From: Bacteroidota bacterium
GTDB lineage: Bacteria > Bacteroidota > Bacteroidia > Flavobacteriales_D > Crocinitomicaceae
Reading direction: 5' to 3'
NCBI GenBank assembly: GCA_947378245.1
Contig: CANCJF010000002.1
Span: 1 to 60,839, forward strand
DNA: 60,839 bases
Made by a program: the position numbers and the translations under genes. Below the pieces are notes generated by a model. The model was not told where the DNA came from, did not search any database, and saw nothing but the letters and a program-made list of their open reading frames with translations. Position 1 is the stretch's first letter. Each line of letters opens with the position of its first letter. This document shows, one piece after another, positions 46,791-56,630 of this stretch.

Positions 46791-47013
46791 CGTCTTTTGA
46801 CATTTTGATTACTTGACGGATAACAGAAAACGTAGATCCGAATACTGCGAACAAAGTTAACACTTTATTATACGCAAAGATATCGCTAGGATGATTTTTG
46901 TCGAGCCAAGACCCTAACAAACTCGCTAAATAGATAGAAAGACCCATTTGTAAACCGAGCGATGAAAATTTCAACCATACTGCAGGTTTATTATCTTTTT
47001 TTGGAGTTTCCAT
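46777..47013 (-). CDS. AtpZ/AtpI-family protein
   Basis: 78 aa, LKFSSLGLQMGLSIYLASLLGSWLDKN; first gene of the atp operon. Confidence 0.8.
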   Translation of the reverse strand: METPKKDNKPAVWLKFSSLGLQMGLSIYLASLLGSWLDKNHPSDIFAYNKVLTLFAVFGSTFSVIRQVIKMSKDDEAK

Positions 47014-47087
47014 GGCGTAAACGATTCGATGTTTAATAAAAATACTATTCTGAATTGATATTTCCTAAAATTTGAAAAAGTATCTAT

Positions 47088-47095
47088 TATATTTG
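47088..47095 (+). promoter_or_regulatory. TAnnTTTG -7 element upstream of the polyprenyl synthase gene
   Basis: TATATTTG, about 10 nt before the start codons at 47104/47107. Confidence 0.45.
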
Positions 47096-47106
47096 TAAGT
47101 ACTATG

Positions 47107-48075
47107 ATGAGTGTAGAAGAGATTTTAGCGCCAATTGAGCAGGAAATGAAAGAATTTGAAGTTCATTTTCGTAACAATCTACAATCCAAAGTCCCACTAT
47201 TAGACAAAATCACCCATTACATTATCAAACGCAAAGGGAAGCAAATGCGTCCTATGTTTTTGTTTTTGACAGCGAAAATGCTGGGAGAAGTCAATGCTAA
47301 AACGTACCAAGCAGCATCCCTCGTAGAACTATTGCACACGGCAACCTTGGTGCATGATGACGTAGTAGATGATTCCAACGAACGTCGTGGTTTTTTCTCG
47401 ATCAATGCCTTATGGAAAAATAAAATCGCAGTACTTGTAGGTGACTATATGTTATCGCGAATTCTCTTGCTTTCTATTGAAAACAAAAACATTCGTGTTT
47501 TGGAGATTGTTGCGCGCGCTGTAAGAGAAATGAGTGAGGGAGAGTTACTGCAAATCGAAAAAGCTAGAAAATTAGACATAACTGAAGAAGTTTATTTTGA
47601 GGTGATTCGCCAGAAAACTGCATCCTTGATAGCAACGGTTTGCGAATCTGCTAGTGCATCTGTGGATCGCGAAGATCAAGCGGAAAACATGCGCAAATTT
47701 GGAGAATTAGTAGGTTTAGCATTTCAAATTAAGGATGATATTTTTGATTATGGAGATTCTAAAGACTTGGGAAAACCAACAGGTTTAGATATTCGCGAAC
47801 AAAAAATGACTTTACCCTTAATTTATGCGATTGCAAATTCTGAAAAGGCGGTAAAAAAAGAGTTAATCTACATCGTTAAAAATAAATATGACCATCCTAA
47901 ATCAATAAAACGTGCTATCGAATTGATTCAAAATGCAGGTGGTATAGAATATGCAACACAAAAAATGATTCAGTTAAAAAATGAAGCATTAGAATTATTA
48001 ATTGGCATTGAAGATTCTCCATCGAAAAAAGCGTTAATTGGCTTGGTAGAATATTCCATCGAACGAAAAAAATAA
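47107..48075 (+). CDS. Polyprenyl diphosphate synthase
   Basis: LVHDDVVDDSNERRG first Asp-rich motif; QIKDDIFDYG second motif. Confidence 0.95.
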   Translation: MSVEEILAPIEQEMKEFEVHFRNNLQSKVPLLDKITHYIIKRKGKQMRPMFLFLTAKMLGEVNAKTYQAASLVELLHTATLVHDDVVDDSNERRGFFSINALWKNKIAVLVGDYMLSRILLLSIENKNIRVLEIVARAVREMSEGELLQIEKARKLDITEEVYFEVIRQKTASLIATVCESASASVDREDQAENMRKFGELVGLAFQIKDDIFDYGDSKDLGKPTGLDIREQKMTLPLIYAIANSEKAVKKELIYIVKNKYDHPKSIKRAIELIQNAGGIEYATQKMIQLKNEALELLIGIEDSPSKKALIGLVEYSIERKK

Positions 48076-48084
48076 ATCAATTTC

Positions 48085-48492
48085 ATGAAAAACAAGTATT
48101 TACTTATCTTATTAAGTGTATTATTTTTTATAGCTTGTTCTCGAAACGAAGCTCCAAAAACAAAAAAAACTTCTAAAAAAGAATCATTGGTGGAGGTTAG
48201 AGATGGCATTTTTACAGAATATTATCCTGGTAAAAAACAAAAGAAATTTCAAGGCGAGCAGGATGAAAATGGTCAACGTCAAGGAAAATGGACCTTTTAC
48301 GGACCAGAGGGTTTAGAATTAAGTACTACACATTATGAGCATGGAATTCGACATGGATATTCCATCGTAAAATACCCAAACGGAGCAATACATTATAATG
48401 GTGAATATGACATGGATCAACAAGTCGGTATATGGAAATCCTATGATTTACAAGGGAAATTAACGGAAGAAAAAGACTACGGACATAAGTAA
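48085..48492 (+). CDS. YwqK/MORN-repeat-like lipoprotein
   Basis: Lipobox FIACS; GQRQGKWTFYGPEGLELSTTHYEHGIRHGYSIVKYPNGAIHYNGEYDMDQQVGIWKSYD repeats. Confidence 0.8.
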   Translation: MKNKYLLILLSVLFFIACSRNEAPKTKKTSKKESLVEVRDGIFTEYYPGKKQKKFQGEQDENGQRQGKWTFYGPEGLELSTTHYEHGIRHGYSIVKYPNGAIHYNGEYDMDQQVGIWKSYDLQGKLTEEKDYGHK

Positions 48493-50471
48493 TGGCTAGA
48501 ATACCTCCTCATATCATTGATGAAATCATGCAAACCTCTCGTATTGAGGAGGTCATTGGTGAATTCGTGAATTTAAAAAGAGCAGGTTCCAGTTTAAAAG
48601 GATTGAGTCCGTTTACAGACGAAAAAACAGCTTCGTTTGTAGTTTCTCCAGCAAAACAAATCTTCAAATGTTTTTCTACAGGTAAAGGAGGTTCGGTAGT
48701 TACCTTCCTTATGGAAAAAGAACATTATTCATATCCCGAGGCTTTAAAATGGTTAGCCAATAAATATAATATTACCTTACCAGAAGAAGCAGAACAAACT
48801 GCGGAGGAATTAGCGGCAGTCACAGAACGTGAAAGTTTACAGATTATTAATGAATTTGCAAAGACACACTTTCACGACCGTATGCATACAACCGATGAAG
48901 GAAAGGCTATCGGATTAAGTTATTTTGTTGAGCGTGGATTTCGTTTAGACATTATCGAAAAGTTTCAATTAGGTTATTGCCTCGAAAAAGGAAATGATTT
49001 CACAGAAGCAGCTTTAGGTAAGGGGTATAAATTAGAATATTTAGAAAAAATAGGGTTAGTCAAATCCAAAGACGGAAGAAATTTCGATTTTTTCCGTGGT
49101 CGGGTGATGTTTCCAATCCATTCCGTTACAGGTCGCGTACTAGGTTTTGGAGGAAGAACGCTACTTTCTGACAAAAAAATTGCCAAGTATTTCAATTCTC
49201 CAGAAAGTATCATTTACAATAAGAGTGATATTTTATATGGATTATACTTTGCAAAAGGAGATATTATCAAATACGATAATTGCTTTTTAGTAGAAGGATA
49301 TACCGATGTAATAAGCATGCACCAGGCAGGTATTACCAATGTGGTATCTTCTTCCGGGACATCTTTGACACATGGTCAAATCAAATTAATTCGTCGCTAC
49401 ACACAAAACGTAACCATTCTTTATGATGGAGATGCTGCCGGAATTAAAGCATCTTTTAGAGGGATAGATTTATTGTTAGAAGAAGGGTTAAATGTACGTG
49501 TCGTATTATTCCCAGATGGAGATGATCCAGATTCATATTCTAAAAAAGTGAGTTCCGTAGAATTAGATGATTACATCAAAACGAACAAAAAGGACTTTGT
49601 AACTTTCAAAGCGGAGATATTATTACAAGGAACGACAGATCCCATTCAGCGTTCAAAGTTAATTCACGAGATTGTACATTCGATTTCCTTAATCCCAGAT
49701 CAAATTTCAAGATCGGTTTACGCTAAAGAAATAGCGAGTAGATTTGACATCGATCAATTGATTGTCGACCAAGAGTTACTGAAATTACGAAAAACAGCCT
49801 TAACTAAACAACCATCTTCATTCTCTCCCGAAGAAGTTCCAGTTGAAGTTGACTATACAATTACACGGAAGCAACCAGTTGAACAACCTCATTCCAATGA
49901 CCACGAAGTTGGAACGGAGATAAATGCAACAGAGTATGATTTGATTCGTATTTTAGTTAAATATGGCACACTCGTTATTCCAGATGAAAAAAGAGAATTA
50001 TCATCAGAAGATGTAACGGTTGCTCAATTAATTTGCAACGAATTATTTCGTGATGAATTAACCTTTAACGACCCTACTTTTCAGAAGATTTACGAATATG
50101 CGAATGAGGGAATCAATTTAGAAAAAATCACGTATCAAGCCAAACATTACCTACGTTCCGAAGATCAAGAGATCGTAAAAGTTGTTTCCGAAATTGAAAC
50201 AGACAAACATGAATTAAGTCATAACTGGTTAAAATTGAGAAACATTGAGACCAATTATGAAATCGACAAATTAAAAGCAGCAGTGCTTAGTTCAATACTT
50301 GCTTTTAAAACTGATAAATTACAACAACGCATCAATGATATTCGAAAACAGTTAAGTCAGTTGACTGAAGAAGATGTTGATAAGATTGAAGAGTTATTGA
50401 TAGATCAAATTAATTTTGAACGTGCTAAAATGCGTTTTGCAGAACAATTAGGAAGAATAATATTACGCTAA
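48492..50471 (+). CDS. dnaG: DNA primase
   Basis: LKGLSPFTDEKTASFVVSPAKQIFKCFSTGKGG; GFGGRTL; VEGYTDVISMHQAG; ILYDGDAAGIKAS TOPRIM. Confidence 0.97.
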   Translation: MARIPPHIIDEIMQTSRIEEVIGEFVNLKRAGSSLKGLSPFTDEKTASFVVSPAKQIFKCFSTGKGGSVVTFLMEKEHYSYPEALKWLANKYNITLPEEAEQTAEELAAVTERESLQIINEFAKTHFHDRMHTTDEGKAIGLSYFVERGFRLDIIEKFQLGYCLEKGNDFTEAALGKGYKLEYLEKIGLVKSKDGRNFDFFRGRVMFPIHSVTGRVLGFGGRTLLSDKKIAKYFNSPESIIYNKSDILYGLYFAKGDIIKYDNCFLVEGYTDVISMHQAGITNVVSSSGTSLTHGQIKLIRRYTQNVTILYDGDAAGIKASFRGIDLLLEEGLNVRVVLFPDGDDPDSYSKKVSSVELDDYIKTNKKDFVTFKAEILLQGTTDPIQRSKLIHEIVHSISLIPDQISRSVYAKEIASRFDIDQLIVDQELLKLRKTALTKQPSSFSPEEVPVEVDYTITRKQPVEQPHSNDHEVGTEINATEYDLIRILVKYGTLVIPDEKRELSSEDVTVAQLICNELFRDELTFNDPTFQKIYEYANEGINLEKITYQAKHYLRSEDQEIVKVVSEIETDKHELSHNWLKLRNIETNYEIDKLKAAVLSSILAFKTDKLQQRINDIRKQLSQLTEEDVDKIEELLIDQINFERAKMRFAEQLGRIILR

Positions 50472-51580
50472 TGATGAGTCAAACCCTTTTTGAATTAGGA
50501 CCTTACAATGTTTGTTTGTGGAATATTTTTGCTTTAGCAATCATTTATCTCACTGCATTTATTTTGCGACGTGTTGTGCATCGATCGTTGAAACAATATT
50601 TAATCGGTGTTAATATACGTGTAGAAGGTAGAAGAACGACTTGGTTGCGATTAGTCAGCCAAAGTATTTATTTAATTGCTGCATACATCGCAATCTTAAG
50701 CTTTAAGATTAACAATAACAACGTTTCGTTTACAGAATTTTTAAATTTTAAATTAGTCGAATCAAAAACCATTAATATTTCATTTTTTCAAATCATCATT
50801 GTAATTGTTCTTTTTTTTGCTGCTCGAATGTCTGTCAACTTTGCGAAATTGTATTTTAATCGAAAATTTAGACAACAAAAAAATTACAATCCAAGTACTG
50901 AATACATTTATGTTCAATTGAGTAAGTACTCAATATATATATTTTCAATTCTTTTCAGTCTCAATTTATTCAATATTAATCTTGGATTACTTCTTACAGG
51001 ATCCGCAGCGTTATTAGCCGTAATTGGTTTCATTTTTCAAGAAGTGTTTAAAGATATGTTTTCAGGTTTAGTCCTGTTATTTGAAGGAACATTAAAAATT
51101 GGAGATATCATTGAGATTCGTGATGCAAAATTTAAAGAGCCTGTATTTGCACGTATTCTTAAAATCAATGTCCGTACTACTCAAATTGAAACTAGAGATG
51201 GAAATGTTTTTATTATCCCAAATGCCAAACTAACTCAGGAATATGTTGAGAATTGGAGTCAAGGAAATGAAGCTACAAGATCAATTATCTTTGTGAATGT
51301 TCAATATGGGACAGACACGGCATTAGTTAGTAATTTACTACGTCAAGCAGCGTTGAGTCATCCGAAAGTTAAAAAATCTAACCCTATACAAGTTCGATTG
51401 CGAAATTTTGGAGAAAACGGATTAGAAATGGAATTGCTTTTTTGGTTAGAAAACACCTGGGATATTAGTAATTATCAGTCTGAAGTACGCTTAGAAATTG
51501 ATCGTTTATTTAGAGAGTATCACATTATCATACCTTATCCACAAAGAACGATTCACCTAGAACAAAAAAATGCAGAATAA
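50471..51580 (+). CDS. Mechanosensitive ion channel family protein (MscS-like)
   Basis: GSAALLAVIGFIFQEVFKDMFSGLVLLFEGTLKIGDIIEI; IPNAKLTQ. Confidence 0.92.
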   Translation: MMSQTLFELGPYNVCLWNIFALAIIYLTAFILRRVVHRSLKQYLIGVNIRVEGRRTTWLRLVSQSIYLIAAYIAILSFKINNNNVSFTEFLNFKLVESKTINISFFQIIIVIVLFFAARMSVNFAKLYFNRKFRQQKNYNPSTEYIYVQLSKYSIYIFSILFSLNLFNINLGLLLTGSAALLAVIGFIFQEVFKDMFSGLVLLFEGTLKIGDIIEIRDAKFKEPVFARILKINVRTTQIETRDGNVFIIPNAKLTQEYVENWSQGNEATRSIIFVNVQYGTDTALVSNLLRQAALSHPKVKKSNPIQVRLRNFGENGLEMELLFWLENTWDISNYQSEVRLEIDRLFREYHIIIPYPQRTIHLEQKNAE

Positions 51581-52157
51581 AATCCTAATTTCATTAGTAG
51601 TACTTTTTTCATATTCAAACTTTAGGGCGCAGAATGTCGATTATATACTATTAAAAGACATAAATCACTCATATTCAGCTTCAGGAGGAAAAATTCAATC
51701 CACATTTTCAAATAGTGTAACGCCGCTTATGATTAGTGTTCCCGCAGGAATATTTGCCTATTCACTATTTAAAAAAGACAGTATATCACGACAAAAATTT
51801 TACACTATAGTATCTTCAGAGTTGTTTGCAGGAATTATCACAACATCGTTGAAATTTGCTTTTAAGCGAGAACGTCCTTTCACAACTTATCCAAACGAAA
51901 TATTCAAACATTCAGACGCAGGATCTTATTCATTTCCATCTGGACATACAAGTGCGGCGTTTTCGTTAGCAACATCCTTAAGTTTAGAGTTTCCAAAGTG
52001 GTATATCATTGCTCCATCTATGTTATGGGCAGGAACTGTTGGATATTCTAGAATGTACTTAGGAGTACACTATCCTTCTGATGTGCTGGTAGGAGCAATC
52101 ATAGGTGCTGGAACAAGTTATTTGTGCTACAAAGCAAATAGGTGGATAAGGAAGTGA
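51570..52157 (+). CDS. Phosphatase PAP2 family protein
   Basis: KFAFKRERPF; YSFPSGHTSAAFSLAT; SRMYLGVHYPSDVLVG. Confidence 0.94.
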   Translation: MQNKILISLVVLFSYSNFRAQNVDYILLKDINHSYSASGGKIQSTFSNSVTPLMISVPAGIFAYSLFKKDSISRQKFYTIVSSELFAGIITTSLKFAFKRERPFTTYPNEIFKHSDAGSYSFPSGHTSAAFSLATSLSLEFPKWYIIAPSMLWAGTVGYSRMYLGVHYPSDVLVGAIIGAGTSYLCYKANRWIRK

Positions 52158-52216
52158 TGAGTGACGAAGTGTCGAGAAACGGACAAGATTGCGACAGAGA
52201 CGCAAACATTTCGTTT

Positions 52217-53215
52217 TTACGATAGTTTGTCTGAGAGGATACGCATTTCGATTACTGGGGATATTTTTTCGTAAACGATGTTGTATACCGCTTCGATAAT
52301 AGGCATCTCCACTTGGAATTTTTTATTGATTTCCATCAAACATTTGACTGCATAATATCCTTCCGCAACCATTTCCATTTCAAGTTGTGCGCTTTTCACA
52401 GAATACCCTTTTCCAATCATGAAACCGAAGGAACGATTTCGGGAGAATTTAGAATATGCTGTTACTAATAAATCCCCAAGATAAGCACTTGATTTTACAT
52501 CGCGGTGTATTGGACTTACTACATCGATGAAATTTTCAATTTCTTGAATCGCATTGGAAATTAAAACGGATTGAAAATTGTCTCCATACCCTAATCCTGA
52601 ACAAATTCCTGAAGCAACTGCATACACATTTTTTAATACTGCAGAAAATTCAGTTCCAAATAAATCGTCTGAAACAGTTGTTTTAATATAACGACAAGCT
52701 AAAGCATGTGCCATCGTACTAGCAATTAGCTCATCCTGACAAGCAATAGTTAAATACGACAAACGTTCAAGAGCAACTTCTTCTGCATGACAAGGTCCAC
52801 AGATAATTCCAATTTTTTGGTAAGGAACATCAAAAGTTTTATGAATAAAACGAGCTGGAATTGCATTAAATTCAGGAATAATTCCTTTTACAGCTGAAAA
52901 GACAACTTTACCTTCAAATAATTTTTTGTCTACATTTTCAAACAACTTTGTTAAAAAAGCAGAAGGTGTAGCAATAATAATGTATTGCGCTTCCGCTAAT
53001 ATTTCTTCTAAATTACTTGAAACATGTAATTTATCTGTATCAAATTCGACAGACTGAAGGTATTTAGGATTGTGTTTGAAATTTAAAATATGGGCTACTT
53101 GTTCTTCAGAACGAACAAACCAATACACTTTATTTAGGTTGTTACATAGGATTTTAACTTGAGCTGTTGCCCAACTACCACCACCAATAACCGCTATTTT
53201 TTTATCTTTTACCAT
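52217..53215 (-). CDS. gpsA: NAD(P)-dependent glycerol-3-phosphate dehydrogenase
   Basis: IAVIGGGSWATAQVKIL; CGPCHAEEVALERLSYLTIA; EFSAVLKNVYAVASGICSGLGYGDNFQSVLISNA. Confidence 0.93.
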   Translation of the reverse strand: MVKDKKIAVIGGGSWATAQVKILCNNLNKVYWFVRSEEQVAHILNFKHNPKYLQSVEFDTDKLHVSSNLEEILAEAQYIIIATPSAFLTKLFENVDKKLFEGKVVFSAVKGIIPEFNAIPARFIHKTFDVPYQKIGIICGPCHAEEVALERLSYLTIACQDELIASTMAHALACRYIKTTVSDDLFGTEFSAVLKNVYAVASGICSGLGYGDNFQSVLISNAIQEIENFIDVVSPIHRDVKSSAYLGDLLVTAYSKFSRNRSFGFMIGKGYSVKSAQLEMEMVAEGYYAVKCLMEINKKFQVEMPIIEAVYNIVYEKISPVIEMRILSDKLS

Positions 53216-53345
53216 AGTAAGTTGAGCACAAATTTAAACTTTTTATTTGAATAGGGAGGGTAAAATAAACATGGATGTAGTTTGTAAAAATTGTATCTTA
53301 GCATGACAAATTCAAAATGAATCATTTGTAAATCCCATCATTGCT

Positions 53346-55244
53346 ATGAAAACATTAAAAATATCCTCCTTTTCTGAATATGAAAAACAATATGAGTTTA
53401 GTGTCTCCAATCCTGAATTATTTTGGGATGGTGTAGCTTCCACGTTTTTATGGAAGAAAAAATGGGATAAAACATTGACATGGAATTTTGAAGAACCAAA
53501 GGTTCGTTGGTTTGAAGGAGCAACATTGAATATTACCGAAAATATTTTTGAACGAAATTTACCCTTAAAAAAAGACCAACTAGCATTAATTTGGGAAGCA
53601 AATGATCCTTCACAAACAAATAGAACATACACTTTTGAGGAATTACATCACTCTGTAAATCAGTGTGCAAATGGTTTAAAAGCGTTAGGAATAACAAAGG
53701 GTGATCGCGTATGTATTTATCTTCCAATGGTTCCTGAATTGACTATTGCTGTATTAGCTTGTGCCCGTATTGGCGCTGTACATTCTGTGGTTTTCGCAGG
53801 GTTTTCAGCAACATCACTTTCCGACAGAATCAATGATGCTGATGCCAAACTGGTGATTACTTCCGATGGATTAAATCGAGGTACAAAACAAATGTCTTTG
53901 AAAGAATTGGTGGATGAAGCAATTTCCACAACAACTAGTATTGAAAAAGTGTTAGTTTTAAAAGTAACGAATGAAGAATGTCCAATCACCGAATCTAGAG
54001 ATATATGGTGGCATGAGTTAATCCAAAATCAATCCATCATCTGTCCTGCAGAAGTAATGAATAGTGAAGATAATCTGTTTATTCTTTACACATCGGGTTC
54101 GACAGGCAAACCAAAAGGCGTAGTTCATACTTGCGGGGGATACATGGTTTACACTGCCTACACTTTTATGAATGTGTATCAATATGAAGATGGAGATATT
54201 CACTGGTGTACAGCAGATATTGGGTGGATAACAGGTCACTCATATATCGTTTATGGACCATTACTATGTGGAGCAACAACGGTTATGTTTGAAGGAATTC
54301 CAACCTATCCCGAAGCGAGCAGATTTTGGGAAATTGTTGAAAAATATAACGTCACTCAATTTTTAACCGCACCAACTGCAATTCGTTCAATTATGGCATT
54401 TGGAGAAGAACCTACCCAAAAACACGACTTAAGTTCATTAAAAATTATTGGAACCGTTGGAGAACCCATCAATGAAGAGGCATGGCATTGGTATCAAGAT
54501 AATATAGGAAAAGGAACTTGTCCAGTGGTAGATAATTGGTGGCAAACAGAAACTGGTGGAATCATGATTTCAGGAATTGGTGGCATTTCTCCACAAAAAC
54601 CAACTTTTGCTGGTTATCCTTTACCAGGTATTCAACCGGTATTATTAAATCAAGAAGGCGAAGAAATTAAAGAAAATGAACAAGAAGGATATTTATGCAT
54701 AAAATTTCCATGGCCCTCTATGATTAGAACTACCTATGGAAATCACGAGCGTTGTAAAGAAGCATATTTTTCTCAATATCCAGGATATTATTTTACAGGA
54801 GACGGTGCAAAACGCGATACAGATGGAATGTATCGTATTATAGGTCGCATTGACGATGTTATTAATGTTTCTGGTCATCGATTTGGAACTGCTGAAATTG
54901 AAAATGCGATTAATCAAAATGAATTAATTATAGAATCCGCAGTAGTTGGTTATCCCCATCCAATAAAAGGGCAATCTATTTATGCATTTGTAGTTTGCGA
55001 ACATGTACCTAACGATTTAAATGAGGCGAGAAAAGCAATTCTGTTAACTGTTACCGATGAAATTGGCAAAATAGCATTACCTGAAAAGATACAATTTGTA
55101 AGTGGGTTACCAAAAACACGTTCTGGGAAAATTATGCGTAGAATATTAAGAAAGATAGCTGAAGGAGAACTTGATAATCTAGGAGATGTTTCTACCTTAT
55201 TAGATCCAAGTGTAGTTGAAGATATTGTTACAAATCGATTGTAA
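53346..55244 (+). CDS. acs: Acetyl-CoA/acetoacetyl-CoA synthetase-type acyl-CoA ligase
   Basis: LYTSGSTGKPKGVVHTCGGYMVY; DIGWITGHSYIVYGPLLCGATTVMFEG; WWQTETGG; GLPKTRSGKIMRRILRKIA. Confidence 0.93.
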   Translation: MKTLKISSFSEYEKQYEFSVSNPELFWDGVASTFLWKKKWDKTLTWNFEEPKVRWFEGATLNITENIFERNLPLKKDQLALIWEANDPSQTNRTYTFEELHHSVNQCANGLKALGITKGDRVCIYLPMVPELTIAVLACARIGAVHSVVFAGFSATSLSDRINDADAKLVITSDGLNRGTKQMSLKELVDEAISTTTSIEKVLVLKVTNEECPITESRDIWWHELIQNQSIICPAEVMNSEDNLFILYTSGSTGKPKGVVHTCGGYMVYTAYTFMNVYQYEDGDIHWCTADIGWITGHSYIVYGPLLCGATTVMFEGIPTYPEASRFWEIVEKYNVTQFLTAPTAIRSIMAFGEEPTQKHDLSSLKIIGTVGEPINEEAWHWYQDNIGKGTCPVVDNWWQTETGGIMISGIGGISPQKPTFAGYPLPGIQPVLLNQEGEEIKENEQEGYLCIKFPWPSMIRTTYGNHERCKEAYFSQYPGYYFTGDGAKRDTDGMYRIIGRIDDVINVSGHRFGTAEIENAINQNELIIESAVVGYPHPIKGQSIYAFVVCEHVPNDLNEARKAILLTVTDEIGKIALPEKIQFVSGLPKTRSGKIMRRILRKIAEGELDNLGDVSTLLDPSVVEDIVTNRL

Positions 55245-55318
55245 TACCTCTTAAAGTTAAAAAAGCCAAATACACTATATTCGAATGATATTCTATTACT
55301 TTTGAAAGTATAATAATT

Positions 55319-55675
55319 ATGTCGATGATGAATAAATGTAAAATAGCAAGATGTTTGAGCATACTGATTTGTATACTCTATATGAGCTTTTCTATTTTAG
55401 CATTTTCCTTCACATCTGAAAACGCGAATGTTAAAAGCTCTGATAAACTTCAGATTCATAAAATCAAAAAAGAAGTTCCTATAGTTTACAATGAATTAGA
55501 GGATAACGAAGAGGAAACTGATTTTTCACCCATTTTTACTTTTCAAGAGATTGATTATTTTGGTTTAGTTACTGCATTAGGAGAAGTTTCTCATAACTTT
55601 CATTTTTATAAACAACCAACGCCATTAAATATTCATTTGCCAATATGGTTGACAAATAGACATATTATTCAGTAG
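55319..55675 (+). CDS. Hypothetical exported small protein
   Basis: 118 aa with an N-terminal hydrophobic segment. Confidence 0.5.
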   Translation: MSMMNKCKIARCLSILICILYMSFSILAFSFTSENANVKSSDKLQIHKIKKEVPIVYNELEDNEEETDFSPIFTFQEIDYFGLVTALGEVSHNFHFYKQPTPLNIHLPIWLTNRHIIQ

Positions 55676-55779
55676 AATAATCTCTTTTATTTGGAATCTA
55701 TTTATTTCTTGGAGAATTCTTCTTCTTTTAACATGGGTATTACATAATGCCTATTTCAAAAATCATTAAAATATTTATT

Positions 55780-56568
55780 ATGAAAAAGTTAGTAAAAAAC
55801 ATTGCTCTATTTAGTGCATCAGCAATAGTAGTATCAAGTTGTGCAGTTATTCGTCCAGGAGAGATTGGATTTAAACAACGATTAGGGAAGTTAGTAGGTC
55901 AACCTTCAACGCAAGGTATAAAAGGCTATAATCCATTTATAAGCACTATTATTCGCATGAATGTGCGAACGGTAGAAGTGGTAAATAGTTTGATACTCCC
56001 AACTCGAGAAGGTTTAAATGTACAAGCTGACATTGCATTATTATATCATATCGATCCCGCAAAAGCGCAAGAAATCTACACAAAATTTGGAAAAAATTAC
56101 CAAGAAGTAATGGTGTTAAGTAATTTCCGTGCAACAGCAAGAGAAATCAGTGCACGTTATGAAACGAAAGAACTTTACGCGACAGAACGTCAAAAAGTAG
56201 AGACCGCAATTAAAGATGAGTTAGTTTCACATATTGGTCAATACGGATTTGTGGTAGATGCTGTTTTGTTAAAAGACTTTATTTTACCTACTCAAATGGT
56301 ACAAGCAATTCAAGATAAAGTAAATGCAGAACAATCAGCATTAAAAATGCACTATATCATTCAACAACAACAAAAAGAAGCTGAACGTTTAATCATTGAA
56401 GCTGAAGCTATCAAAAAAGCTCAGGATATTATTAATTCTTCTTTAACAGATAAATTGTTACAATACAACAATATTGAAATGTTAAAAAGCTTAGTTAATT
56501 CACCGAATGCGAAAATTATTATCACAGATGGAAAAACTGTTCCGATGATCACTACAGATAGTAAGTAA
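55780..56568 (+). CDS. Prohibitin/SPFH-domain lipoprotein
   Basis: Start refined to MKKLVKNIALFSASAIVVSSCAVIRPGEIGFKQRLGKL; SPFH core REGLNVQADIALLYHIDPAKAQEIYTKFG; lipobox VVSSC. Confidence 0.85.
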   Translation: MKKLVKNIALFSASAIVVSSCAVIRPGEIGFKQRLGKLVGQPSTQGIKGYNPFISTIIRMNVRTVEVVNSLILPTREGLNVQADIALLYHIDPAKAQEIYTKFGKNYQEVMVLSNFRATAREISARYETKELYATERQKVETAIKDELVSHIGQYGFVVDAVLLKDFILPTQMVQAIQDKVNAEQSALKMHYIIQQQQKEAERLIIEAEAIKKAQDIINSSLTDKLLQYNNIEMLKSLVNSPNAKIIITDGKTVPMITTDSK

Positions 56569-56579
56569 ATGATTTGCTA

Positions 56580-56625
56580 AATATTTCTATAAGGCGTTTC
56601 AAAGAAATCGCCTTATAGAAATATT
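56580..56625. terminator. Bidirectional terminator between SPFH gene and fabF
   Basis: AATATTTCTATAAGGCG/CGCCTTATAGAAATATT perfect 17-bp stem, 12-nt loop. Confidence 0.8.
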
Positions 56626-56630
56626 AAAAT

